The position numbers and the translations under genes were made by a program. Of a stretch of 64,000 nt of DNA, positions 33,753 to 42,611 are shown piece after piece; the stretch's first letter is position 1; each line of letters opens with the position of its first letter. The notes beneath the pieces are model-generated. The model did no database searches. It saw nothing but the letters and a program-made list of their open reading frames with translations, and was not told the DNA's origin. The stretch lies in the NCBI GenBank assembly GCA_003282225.1, contig QBZO01000002.1:1-64000 (forward strand), given 5' to 3'. Origin of the DNA: Prochlorococcus sp. AG-335-I21 (GTDB lineage Bacteria; Cyanobacteriota; Cyanobacteriia; PCC-6307; Cyanobiaceae).

Positions 33753-34313
33753 TTAGATAGGTGTCTTGAACAAAGAACCATCACTTTTTAATTCGAGCCT
33801 ATCGCTTAATTCATTTTCTAAAGATATTAATTCATCTCTATGAGCTCTTAATCTAATTAACGTCATTTCTTCATTATCTTCATTACTTATCAATCTCAAT
33901 TCAAATTTTTCTTCCCTAGCTGACTTCTTAAAATAAATCATTCCTGATAAAGGACCTCCAATTAGACCTAAAAGAATAGGCCACCATCCTAAAGTTGGAT
34001 AAATTTGAATAATAACTAACCCTAAAGCACAGGATCCAAACCCACCAAGCAAACCTAAAAAAATTGCTAACAATTTGCTAGATACAACTTGGCCTTTAAA
34101 TATTAAAATTCTTTGATCAAAATCTCCACCTGTCTGGTTCCAACCTCTTAAATCAAGCCATTCGTACATAACTTTTAAAACTTCTATAGGTTTTTGAGAA
34201 GAAGTTATTTCAACTATTGTTGTTCTATCCTTACTTGAAGCTCTTAGAAAAAAAAATAAACCTATTGCAAGAAGAATTGTAAGTAATAATGTTGAATTAA
34301 GAGAATAAGTCAT
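33753..34313 (-). CDS. Cofactor assembly of complex C subunit B (CCB)-like protein
   Basis: Two hydrophobic hairpins and a conserved cyanobacterial layout; family recognised from overall pattern only. Confidence 0.5.
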   Translation of the reverse strand: MTYSLNSTLLLTILLAIGLFFFLRASSKDRTTIVEITSSQKPIEVLKVMYEWLDLRGWNQTGGDFDQRILIFKGQVVSSKLLAIFLGLLGGFGSCALGLVIIQIYPTLGWWPILLGLIGGPLSGMIYFKKSAREEKFELRLISNEDNEEMTLIRLRAHRDELISLENELSDRLELKSDGSLFKTPI

Positions 34314-34481
34314 TTATATACATCTAATATAATTAACTATTTTGTCTAAATAGAGATTTATCATAATATAAATTTAAATTTTTTATGATTAAAAATATAC
34401 TTTTAATCCTTAGAAAAACTTTAATCACAAACTTAGAAAATAATGTAAAGTAAAAATTGAAATAAATTATCGTTAATACTT

Positions 34482-35123
34482 ATGAATAAGGTTGAAAAAA
34501 ATAAAAAAATAATTTTTTCCCATAATGATATAAATATTGATATTTATAATCTTTATAAAGACTCATCTTATTTAGCTGTAGATACTGAGGCAATGGGATT
34601 GATACATGGAAGAGATAGGCTTTGTTTAATACAAATATGTAATGAATTAAATTTGACTACATGCATAAAAATAGAACTTAACAACTCAGAGTCACCCAAT
34701 ATAAAAAAATTATTTGAAAATAAAAGCATAATGAAAATATTTCATTATGCCAGATTTGATGTCGCAGCTCTAAGATGTAATCTTGAAATTAATACAAGAA
34801 ATATTTTCTGTACAAAAATAGCCAGTAAATTAGCAAGAACATACACAAATAAACATGGCTTAAAAGATTTAATCAATGAATTACTAGAGGTAGAATTAGA
34901 TAAAAGTTCGCAAAGTAGTGATTGGGGAAGCTCTGAAGATTTATCTAATAAGCAAATTGATTATGCTGCCAATGACGTTAGATATTTAATTGAGGCAATG
35001 CACAAATTAAAGGTGATTCTTGAAAGAGAAGGAAGATATGAATTAGCTCAAAAATGTTTTAAGACTATTCCAGTATATTCTGAATTGGATATATTAAAAT
35101 TTTCGAATATATTTGAACATTAA
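34482..35123 (+). CDS. rnd: Ribonuclease D-like 3'-5' exonuclease (single DEDDy domain)
   Basis: LAVDTEAMGLIHGRDRLCLIQI; MKIFHYARFDVAAL; QIDYAANDVRYLIEAM. Confidence 0.85.
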   Translation: MNKVEKNKKIIFSHNDINIDIYNLYKDSSYLAVDTEAMGLIHGRDRLCLIQICNELNLTTCIKIELNNSESPNIKKLFENKSIMKIFHYARFDVAALRCNLEINTRNIFCTKIASKLARTYTNKHGLKDLINELLEVELDKSSQSSDWGSSEDLSNKQIDYAANDVRYLIEAMHKLKVILEREGRYELAQKCFKTIPVYSELDILKFSNIFEH

Positions 35124-35390
35124 TTAATCTTCAGTTATAAAATTATCTTCATTTTCTAGAGTCGACATAAGTTCATCTAGTATTTTAGATGAACTTAATT
35201 TGTTTTCATTATCATTTTCATATGTTTTCAAAAGATCTTGTGCAACTTGTCTTTTTTCTTCAATAGTTTTAGAACCTTTTTTTGCAATTTGAATTTCTAC
35301 TTTTTTTTTTGCTGAGGACAAACTTACACTGAGTAACTTAGCTATCTCAGAGCATGTTGCTATATATTGACGATCATTAATAGGATACAT
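35124..35390 (-). CDS. Conserved cyanobacterial hypothetical protein
   Basis: ORF MYPINDRQYIATCSEIAKLLSVSLSSAKKKVEIQIAKKG with plausible context. Confidence 0.55.
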   Translation of the reverse strand: MYPINDRQYIATCSEIAKLLSVSLSSAKKKVEIQIAKKGSKTIEEKRQVAQDLLKTYENDNENKLSSSKILDELMSTLENEDNFITED

Positions 35391-35425
35391 AAAAAATCTA
35401 TAAAACCTTTTTAAATATTACTTGA

Positions 35426-36688
35426 TCAAGTTAACAAATTTAAATTTATATGATCCACAATTCTTTTACTAGCCCCCCTTTTACCCATTCTTTTCATTCC
35501 AATTTTTACTTGTTTTAATCTATGATCTTTTTTATTTAGTAAAACCTCTAAATTAGCAATAAGAGTTTTTTTATTATCACAAACTAATACACTTCCTCCT
35601 AATAATCTAGACTGTCTTTTTGCAAATGATTTTGTAAATTGAGGGCCAGCACCGGGAAAAGAAATAGAAGGTACACCAAGACCAGTTATTTGTTCTGTAG
35701 CAGTGCCTGCATTTGACAATCCAACACAGGCCATATTAGCCCACTGATTAAAAGTACTTTTGCCTAACAAAATATATTTATCTTTATTTTTCCAAACTGA
35801 ATCTTCACCAACCAAAAAATTCACATTATTTTCTTCCAAATAACCATTATTAGATAGATGACGCTTAATTGTAAAAACATTTGCATTAATACTTAGAGGC
35901 AAAAGAATAATCAAATCATTTGATATTTTTAAATCTTCTAAACATTTTAAAAAATTATCAAGATTATTTAGAGCTTCAGGGAATCGACTTCCTATTATTA
36001 AAATTAACCTGTTAAACATAATAATATTAGAAATTTTTTCATTTTTTGTATCTACAAAATCCATCATTGGGTTCCCAAAATATTTAGCATTAATCTTTTT
36101 TTTATTTAAATTATTTGCTGTAATTTCATCTCTCATTATTAAACTTTTACATCTAGCAGACCTCATTAGAAGAATTTCCCAAGGGTCCCATTCAGAGCCT
36201 TTAAATTTATGATAAAAATCACTCACTGCCCATCCAGGTCCGTTACTCCATGTATGGTCACTTTTAGGCATGCCGACAAAACTAAATTCGCATTTTGAAA
36301 TCCACGCAAAAAACAAAGGCAACAAATCACCCACGGCAATAATTTTATAATTATCTTTTGACTTGCCTTTTACAATTAAAAAGTTTTTAAAAGTATCTAC
36401 CCAAAACCCTGCAAAAAAATCAAGGAGAAAGCCTTTTAAGCTTTGATTACTGAAACCTCCGCTTGGTAATTCCTTAAGATAACCAATTTTGCTAAAATTC
36501 TTGGATTTTATGCAGTCAAAAACTTTACCATTTCCAACCAATGGCATAACTTCAATTCTTTTAATTTTTATTTTTTTTAAGAATCTTTTTATTATTTCTA
36601 ATGCGATAACATCTTCCCCATGTCCATTGCATATAATTAATAGAGAATGAGACCCGTTACTGGTAGGATCATTATGTGATTCAATCAT
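35426..36688 (-). CDS. Lipid-A-disaccharide synthase-related protein (true start downstream of tRNA-Cys antisense)
   Basis: MIESHNDPTSNGSHSLLIICNGHGEDVIALEIIKRF...; GLSNAGTATEQITGLGVPSISFPGAGPQFTKSFAKRQSRLLGGSV. The listed 36844 start translates through antisense tRNA. Confidence 0.78.
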   Translation of the reverse strand: MIESHNDPTSNGSHSLLIICNGHGEDVIALEIIKRFLKKIKIKRIEVMPLVGNGKVFDCIKSKNFSKIGYLKELPSGGFSNQSLKGFLLDFFAGFWVDTFKNFLIVKGKSKDNYKIIAVGDLLPLFFAWISKCEFSFVGMPKSDHTWSNGPGWAVSDFYHKFKGSEWDPWEILLMRSARCKSLIMRDEITANNLNKKKINAKYFGNPMMDFVDTKNEKISNIIMFNRLILIIGSRFPEALNNLDNFLKCLEDLKISNDLIILLPLSINANVFTIKRHLSNNGYLEENNVNFLVGEDSVWKNKDKYILLGKSTFNQWANMACVGLSNAGTATEQITGLGVPSISFPGAGPQFTKSFAKRQSRLLGGSVLVCDNKKTLIANLEVLLNKKDHRLKQVKIGMKRMGKRGASKRIVDHINLNLLT

Positions 36689-36697
36689 ATCTCTATC

Positions 36698-36768
36698 GGC
36701 GGCATGGCCAAGTGGTAAGGCAGAGGATTGCAAATCCTTTATCCCCAGTTCGAATCTGGGTGCCGCCT
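36698..36768 (+). tRNA. tRNA-Cys (GCA)
   Basis: Acceptor GGCGGCA/TGCCGCC, anticodon in GGATTGCAAATCC, T-arm AGTTCGAATCTGG. Confidence 0.94.
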
Positions 36769-36845
36769 TTTTCAACACAACCACACCTTTATCTATAATC
36801 CATTGCAGGAACAAGAGTTTAGAATATCGGTTGTAGTATTTCAAG
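36748..36845 (+). repeat. Candidate attachment block copy 1 (tRNA-Cys 3' end plus flank)
   Basis: GTTCGAATCTGGGTGCCGCCTT exact 22-mer shared with 37561-37582; the block ends in shared GTATTTCAAG at identical spacing (98 bp). Confidence 0.8.
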
Positions 36846-36855
36846 TGATTTCTTC

Positions 36856-36877
36856 TGGTAGGAAAGTGGTAGGAAAG
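36856..36877 (+). repeat. Tandem 11-bp direct repeat TGGTAGGAAAG x2 (possible integrase arm-type sites)
   Basis: TGGTAGGAAAGTGGTAGGAAAGTGGTA read directly; near-copies at 37479-37500 and an inverted copy at 37426-37436. Confidence 0.8.
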
Positions 36878-37064
36878 TGGTAATTTAATTAAATCTTTTA
36901 TTTTCTACATAATATCTCATTAGTTAAATTACAAATTTAAATTTGAATTTTAGAAATACTCAAAAATAACTTTTCTACGTCCATAAACAATAAATAATTT
37001 TGACATTTTCTTAAGAATGAAATATCTTTTAAACAATTAAAAAATTATAAGAAAATCAAAGAAA

Positions 37065-37373
37065 ATGAAGATAAAAATTCTAACCATCCTAACCTTATTT
37101 TCAACTATTGGTGTTCCAGTATATTCTGGTTATGACGATTATTCCACTCCTAACATTAATGAAGGGGCAATTGGGAGTTATGACGATTATTCCACTCCTA
37201 ACATTAATGAAGGGGCAATAGGGAGTTATGACGATTATTCCACTCCTAACATTAATGAAGGGGCAATAGGGAGTTATGACGATTATTCCACTCCTAACAT
37301 TAATGAAGGGGCAATAGGGAGTTATGATGATTATTCCACTCCTAACATTAATGAGGGTTCTTGGTCATGGTAA
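37065..37373 (+). CDS. Small secreted/exported tandem-repeat protein
   Basis: Signal peptide-like MKIKILTILTLFSTIGVPVYS, then YDDYSTPNINEGAIGS x4 and a fifth variant copy ending GSWSW. Confidence 0.7.
   Translation: MKIKILTILTLFSTIGVPVYSGYDDYSTPNINEGAIGSYDDYSTPNINEGAIGSYDDYSTPNINEGAIGSYDDYSTPNINEGAIGSYDDYSTPNINEGSWSW
37131..37370 (+). repeat. Five tandem 48-bp repeats inside ORF 37065-37373
   Basis: Copies start at 37131, 37179, 37227, 37275, 37323; first four nearly identical at DNA level. Confidence 0.95.
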
Positions 37374-37560
37374 GAAATAATCTTTTGAGTAATTCATAAT
37401 TAATTATGGTTAAGAATCTTTTTTATTTCCTACCTTCCATTTCAAGCAATAGATTTTGTAAAAATAATAAATTATTTGAGGTAGGAAACTGGTAGGAAAA
37501 TGACTATATCAATACCTCTAAAAATCAATTTATAACAATAATTTTCTAAACCTATACCCC

Positions 37561-37658
37561 GTTCGAATCTGGGTGCCGCCTTCTTAATTTGGGTTACAAG
37601 ATTCGCTATAAAGCATTCTAAGAAATGAAGTTTTTCGTAGCGATTTTCGTATTTCAAG
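37561..37658 (+). repeat. Candidate attachment block copy 2 (partial tRNA-Cys 3' end plus diverged flank)
   Basis: GTTCGAATCTGGGTGCCGCCTT ... GTATTTCAAG, same 98-bp spacing as copy 1 with diverged interior. Confidence 0.8.
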
Positions 37659-37837
37659 TCTTTCAGACTGAACAGTAAATGTAAGGTGAGTTACCTGATA
37701 AATTATAAGGTTTGATCAACCTATTATTATTATCCCATTAATAGCTCATTGGGAAAGTTTTCAAGTGATAAAGAAATATCGCCGGAAAATACTAAGAAAT
37801 AGAAGTATCGTGTTGTTTTCCCTTCAGAGAAGAATTA

Positions 37838-38066
37838 AAAAATTAAAACAACTAAAAAAAGAGCCAATTTTAGTATTTTTTGCTTATGGATAAAGATTAA
37901 TTCTTCAGATAAACAAGTAAAAATTTATAAATGGAGATTACGAAAACCAGAAATTAATCAGCCAAAGATCTCATATTTTCAGGAGAGGTCAGAGAATAAT
38001 ACAGAATGGTTATATAAAATGATCAATATTGAAGATATCAAAAACAAAATACCTAAACTTATATAA
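37838..38066 (+). pseudogene. Relic ORF without start codon
   Basis: Open frame KIKTTKKRANFSIFCLWIKINSSDKQVKIYKWRLRKPEINQPKISYFQERSENNTEWLYKMINIEDIKNKIPKLI* with no NTG near the 5' end. Confidence 0.4.
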
Positions 38067-38330
38067 ACAAAATAGGGGGATTGTTTATCCCTATTGACTC
38101 TTCAACCAATTATGTAAAAATTCATTGAATACTTTTTTTGATTCAAATAATACTTATACTTTTGGCGATAAGATAAATATCGTACTAAAACGATAAAGAA
38201 ATTCTAATAGGGAAAAATACTCTATGAATTTTAAATTTATTGAAGAAAAATGAAATGTGGATCAAGGAGGTTTTATGAAACTATTCAATCAATTCAATGT
38301 CCTTCCAAAATAATTATCAGAATTTAACTA

Positions 38331-38489
38331 TGCGGGGTTAAATCTGAACGAAACTCCAAAAGAACTTACCAATACACTCTAGAGTTTCAAAACTTCTGGC
38401 ATAAAGAATGTAGAGAAAATCCAACTAATCAGAATTGTTTAATCTTTTGCGATCGAACACTATTTCTTTTTTCAAACAGGGAGATTTAG
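38331..38489 (+). pseudogene. Relic ORF without start codon
   Basis: Open frame CGVKSERNSKRTYQYTLEFQNFWHKECRENPTNQNCLIFCDRTLFLFSNREI*; upstream MKLFNQFNVLPK* (38275-38313) has AAGGAGG but stops at once. Confidence 0.4.
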
Positions 38490-38515
38490 TAATCATTTTT
38501 TTTAAGTTAATCTTT

Positions 38516-38677
38516 CTAATAGTCATTATCAGCAACACATATACCTAAACAACGTATCCCATTCGAAGCAGTTCTTTTACAGTGATTACACAAAATCTTT
38601 TCTTTATCTAGAGAAACTCGAGATTCTTTTTTGGTTTTATCATTTATCAAATTATGGTTAAGCTCATAAGCTTCCAT
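38516..38677 (-). CDS. Small cysteine-motif protein
   Basis: MEAYELNHNLINDKTKKESRVSLDKEKILCNHCKRTASNGIRCLGICVADNDY (CxxC...CxxxC). Confidence 0.5.
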   Translation of the reverse strand: MEAYELNHNLINDKTKKESRVSLDKEKILCNHCKRTASNGIRCLGICVADNDY

Positions 38678-38693
38678 TATCTTATTTTTGGTT

Positions 38694-39308
38694 TTAATCG
38701 ATATTAACAACAAAAGAAGGATTAGCGTTAGAAGAGGGTATATCCATTATCTTTACAGATTCTTTGTGTTGATCAATAACTTCGCTTTCCTTAGGATTGT
38801 CATCTACCGCACAAGCCTCAAGGGCTTCTCTAAGAAGGGAATCAAAAGTTGCCCCAGGTAATCTATGTCTTGCAACCTCAAGAAAAGTTCTTGGTAATGA
38901 TTCAGAAGCAGCATCTCTTAAAGCAGGATTATTCTTTCTATGATCTTGTTCTTCTTCTATTGATTTGATAAATCTAAGTGTTACATCTCTTTTAGTAGAC
39001 GCTTTTATCAAAGTATCATTTTCAGAATTTGTTAAATTTGATTCATTCTCAAGATCACTTAGCCTTTTCTCAAGACTATTTAAAACCTCATTAGCTTCTT
39101 TACTTATATGAGCTAATTGTCCGTCAGATAAATTTGGTAAATCAGCAACAAAAACCTTTCCATGATCCCTTAAAGTTAAAAAAGTAGGACGGGGGCCTTG
39201 ATTTTGACGCCCGTTAAATTCTGAATTATTACCTATTGGTCTTTTAGGAGGTGTAGGTCCAGCTGAGCTACGTCTACGTGTAATTCTTTGATTATTTTCA
39301 AAGGGCAT
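38694..39308 (-). CDS. Conserved picocyanobacterial hypothetical protein
   Basis: Good-length ORF with basic N-terminus and coiled-coil-like centre. Confidence 0.6.
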   Translation of the reverse strand: MPFENNQRITRRRSSAGPTPPKRPIGNNSEFNGRQNQGPRPTFLTLRDHGKVFVADLPNLSDGQLAHISKEANEVLNSLEKRLSDLENESNLTNSENDTLIKASTKRDVTLRFIKSIEEEQDHRKNNPALRDAASESLPRTFLEVARHRLPGATFDSLLREALEACAVDDNPKESEVIDQHKESVKIMDIPSSNANPSFVVNID

Positions 39309-39442
39309 TGAATTAAGGTTAAATCTACTTACTTAAATCTCCGATATAACTCGGCGGTGTTTTTATTATATTACACATAACTTTTTCATTTGTGTAGATA
39401 AATTAAATTTGTAATTTCTCAATAAAATTCTATTCAAACGAT

Positions 39443-40486
39443 TTAAATTATTATTTCAGGCAAAAAATTATTCTTTTTTGAATTATCTTTCTTAAGAACC
39501 TTCCCTAAGACCCAACTCGAGATATCAAAAGAATCACAAATATTTAAAATCTCATCCTTATATTTCTTATCAATTATTAAACAAAATCCAACCCCAAGAT
39601 TAAAAGTATTCCAGAAATCTTTTTCAGGAATGTGACCGACGTCCTTTAAAAATTCAAATAAAACAGGAATCTTCCAAGATTTCGTATCTACATAAGGAAT
39701 AAAATCAGAAGACATACACCTAGGTAAATTTTCAGGAATTCCTCCTCCTGTGATATGAGACATTCCCTTTATTTGAATATTCTGAGATAAAATTTGATTT
39801 ACAATTTTAAAATAAATTTTTGTGGGTTTTAATAATTGATCATAAAAATCTAAGTTATATTTTTTTTCAAATTGCTTATCAATTTGATTATTATTTTCAA
39901 TTATTTTTCTAACTAAACTAAATCCATTACTATGGATTCCATTACTTTGTAATGCAATTATCAAATCATTTTCACATATTTTTTTGCCATTAATTAATTT
40001 TTCTTCGTCAACGATTCCAACACAAAATCCTGCCAAATCATACTTATTCTTTGAGTAAAATCCTGGCATCTCTGCAGTTTCTCCCCCAAGTATAGAGCAG
40101 TTATTTTCTTGACAACTATGCGCAATACCTTTAACAACTTCTAATAATTGATTTTTGTCAAGCTTGCCTGTAGCAATATAATCAAGAAAAAATAGCGGTT
40201 TTGCCCCAGTTGTAATAATGTCGTTCATACACATTGCTACTAAATCAATCCCAACTTCAAAATGAAAGTTTTTGATTTGCGCTAATTCCAATTTTGTACC
40301 AACACCATCAGTCCCCGATACTAAGACTGGTTTTTTTAGACCCTCAAGAGGGATTTTAAACAAACCCCCAAATCCTCCAATCCCCTCCATTACATTAGAT
40401 GAATATGTTGATTCGACAGCTTGCTTTATTTCTGAGACAAATTCTCTTCCAGCTTTTATATCAACTCCTGATGTTTTGTAATCCAT
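39443..40486 (-). CDS. purM: Phosphoribosylformylglycinamidine cyclo-ligase
   Basis: YKTSGVDIKAGREFV; LVSGTDGVGTKLELA; ILGGETAEMPGFY; MSHITGGGIPENLPR. Confidence 0.96.
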   Translation of the reverse strand: MDYKTSGVDIKAGREFVSEIKQAVESTYSSNVMEGIGGFGGLFKIPLEGLKKPVLVSGTDGVGTKLELAQIKNFHFEVGIDLVAMCMNDIITTGAKPLFFLDYIATGKLDKNQLLEVVKGIAHSCQENNCSILGGETAEMPGFYSKNKYDLAGFCVGIVDEEKLINGKKICENDLIIALQSNGIHSNGFSLVRKIIENNNQIDKQFEKKYNLDFYDQLLKPTKIYFKIVNQILSQNIQIKGMSHITGGGIPENLPRCMSSDFIPYVDTKSWKIPVLFEFLKDVGHIPEKDFWNTFNLGVGFCLIIDKKYKDEILNICDSFDISSWVLGKVLKKDNSKKNNFLPEIII

Positions 40487-40583
40487 AAAATAAAAATGAT
40501 AGACTTCCCCTATATAGATATTCCTCCGAAGATTGCTTTTGTCCAGTAATTATTTATTAAATAGATTTATTTTTTAAAACAAA

Positions 40584-42116
40584 GTGAACAAAATAATAAT
40601 AAGAAAAACAGAAGAACTTAAAAAATGGAGACGAAATCTCAAAAGTGATATTAACTTTATCCCAACTATGGGTAATCTTCATGATGGCCATCAAAAATTA
40701 ATATCAACTGCAAAAAGTTCAAATTTCAATACAAACTTATTAAGTATTTTTGTTAATCCACTTCAATTTGATAGCAAAGAAGACCTTAAACACTACCCCA
40801 AAACTGTTGACAAAGATATTGAAATTGCTTTTTCTAATGGGGCAGATGCGATTTTTATTCCAAATATAATTGATATCTATCCTAAAAATAATAAAGGCAT
40901 AAGTTATTTGAAAGCCCCTAAAGAATTATCTTCAGCTTTATGTGGGATTACAAGAGTGGGACATTTTGATGGTGTTTGCACTGTTGTTTATAGATTACTG
41001 AAACTTATACAACCCGAAAATCTTTTTTTAGGAGAAAAAGACTGGCAACAACTATTAATCATTAAAAACCTTATAGAAGAAAAAAAATTTAACATAAAAA
41101 TTATCTCTGTTCCTACTCAAAGAGATTCTGATGGGGTCCCATTTAGTTCGCGTAATAAGCATTTATCACAAAATGAAAGGAAAACTCTACAATTATTCTC
41201 AAATGAACTAAAAAATGCAAAAATAATTTTTAAAAAGGATAAAAAGATTGACTTAAAACAACTAACAAAAAAACTCAAATCAAAAAATATTTTAATTGAA
41301 TATTTAGAACATTTACATCCCTACAGCTTGAAAAAGGTTCAAGCAAACGATAATATTTCAATTTTAGCAGGTGCGATAAAATGTGGAAAAACAAGATTAA
41401 TTGATCACGTTTTTCTTATGAAAAGAAAGCCAATTATTGCAATTGATGGGCCAGCTGGTTCAGGGAAAAGTACCATAACAAAGTTAATTGCCAAGGAGTT
41501 AAATCTTTTATATCTAGATACTGGAGCAATGTATAGAGCAATAAGTTGGCTCTTCAAAAAAGAAAATATTAATTATGCTAAAGAGTCAGAATTAAAAAAA
41601 ATTCTTAATAATATTTCTATTATTTTTAAGTCAAATTCTATTTCTCAGCAAGATGTATTTATAAATAATTTTTGTGTAACTGAAGAAATTCGTTCACAAG
41701 AAATAAGTTCTATTGTTTCTAAGATTTCATCAATAAAAAAAGTGAGAGAATTTTTGGTTAATGAGCAAAGAAAAATTGGCCAATCTGGAGGCTTGGTGGC
41801 TGAAGGAAGAGACATAGGAACAACAGTTTTTCCAGATTCAGAACTTAAAATATTCCTAACAGCTAGTATTGACGAAAGAGCTAAAAGAAGAAAGTCAGAA
41901 TTAGAATTAAGAGGGAGCAAAGAAATAGACTTCAATCAATTAAGAGAACTTATTAGAAAAAGAGATTTTGAAGATTCAACAAGAAAAATTTCTCCTCTCA
42001 AAAAAGCAAACGATGCTATAGAACTTCTTACTGATGGATATTCAATTAATGAAGTAGTAGAAAAAATTGTTAACATCTACAATTTAAACATTCCTAAAGA
42101 GATTCAACTCGAATAA
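40584..42116 (+). CDS. panC/cmk: Bifunctional pantoate-beta-alanine ligase / cytidylate kinase
   Basis: FIPTMGNLHDGHQKLI (PanC) and IAIDGPAGSGKSTITKLIAKELNLLYLDTGAMYRAISW (Cmk) in one frame; GTG start. Confidence 0.95.
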   Translation: MNKIIIRKTEELKKWRRNLKSDINFIPTMGNLHDGHQKLISTAKSSNFNTNLLSIFVNPLQFDSKEDLKHYPKTVDKDIEIAFSNGADAIFIPNIIDIYPKNNKGISYLKAPKELSSALCGITRVGHFDGVCTVVYRLLKLIQPENLFLGEKDWQQLLIIKNLIEEKKFNIKIISVPTQRDSDGVPFSSRNKHLSQNERKTLQLFSNELKNAKIIFKKDKKIDLKQLTKKLKSKNILIEYLEHLHPYSLKKVQANDNISILAGAIKCGKTRLIDHVFLMKRKPIIAIDGPAGSGKSTITKLIAKELNLLYLDTGAMYRAISWLFKKENINYAKESELKKILNNISIIFKSNSISQQDVFINNFCVTEEIRSQEISSIVSKISSIKKVREFLVNEQRKIGQSGGLVAEGRDIGTTVFPDSELKIFLTASIDERAKRRKSELELRGSKEIDFNQLRELIRKRDFEDSTRKISPLKKANDAIELLTDGYSINEVVEKIVNIYNLNIPKEIQLE

Positions 42117-42117
42117 A

Positions 42118-42591
42118 TTAACAAATAGTATCTAGAAAACCACTGACAGAGTCTTCTAAAATATCAAGGACATTATCAAATCCCTCATCTCCTCCAAAGT
42201 AAGGATCGGGGACTTCTATCTCTTGAAAAATTGATCTGAAATTTTGAATCTTTTTTATTAATGCAAAATCAGATAATGATTTTCGAGATTTCATATCAAT
42301 AATATTTTCATAATTTGAATCATCCATAGCAACTATATAGTGAAATTTTTCAAAATCATTAGAATTTATTTGTCTAGCTCTACTAAAGATTTCTACACCC
42401 CTTTTTCGTGACGCTATTCTCATTCTAGTATCGGCCTTCTTCCCTATGTGCCAACTACCAGTCCCTGCAGAATCAACAATAAAACTATCATTTAATCCTT
42501 TTTTATTAATTAAATCTAGAAATATAGCTTCGGCAGCAGGAGATCTACAAATATTTCCTAAACATACAAAAAGAACTGATTGTTTTTTCAT
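42118..42591 (-). CDS. Low molecular weight protein tyrosine phosphatase
   Basis: VLFVCLGNICRSPAAEAIF active site; VPDPYFGGDEGFDNVLD. Confidence 0.93.
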   Translation of the reverse strand: MKKQSVLFVCLGNICRSPAAEAIFLDLINKKGLNDSFIVDSAGTGSWHIGKKADTRMRIASRKRGVEIFSRARQINSNDFEKFHYIVAMDDSNYENIIDMKSRKSLSDFALIKKIQNFRSIFQEIEVPDPYFGGDEGFDNVLDILEDSVSGFLDTIC

Positions 42592-42611
42592 CTAATCTAA
42601 AATATCCAAAA

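Larger units (their letters stand above)
36769..38515. mobile_element. Small tRNA-Cys-associated island / integrated-element remnant
   Basis: Starts at a tRNA 3' end, contains a duplicated tRNA 3' fragment, arm-like repeats, a repeat ORF and relic ORFs; low coding density; no integrase gene visible. Right boundary is uncertain. Confidence 0.6.

Noticed and set aside
36689-36844. N-terminal extension of the lipid-A-disaccharide synthase-like ORF
   Set aside because: Translates antisense tRNA-Cys (AAPRFELGIKDLQSSALPLGHAA); real start placed at 36688.
37472-37657. ORF MKYENRYEKLHFLECFIANLVTQIKKAAPRFERGIGLE... as a gene similar to the N-terminus of ORF 35426-36844
   Set aside because: The similarity arises because both are antisense translations of the duplicated tRNA-Cys 3' block; treated as repeat, not coding.
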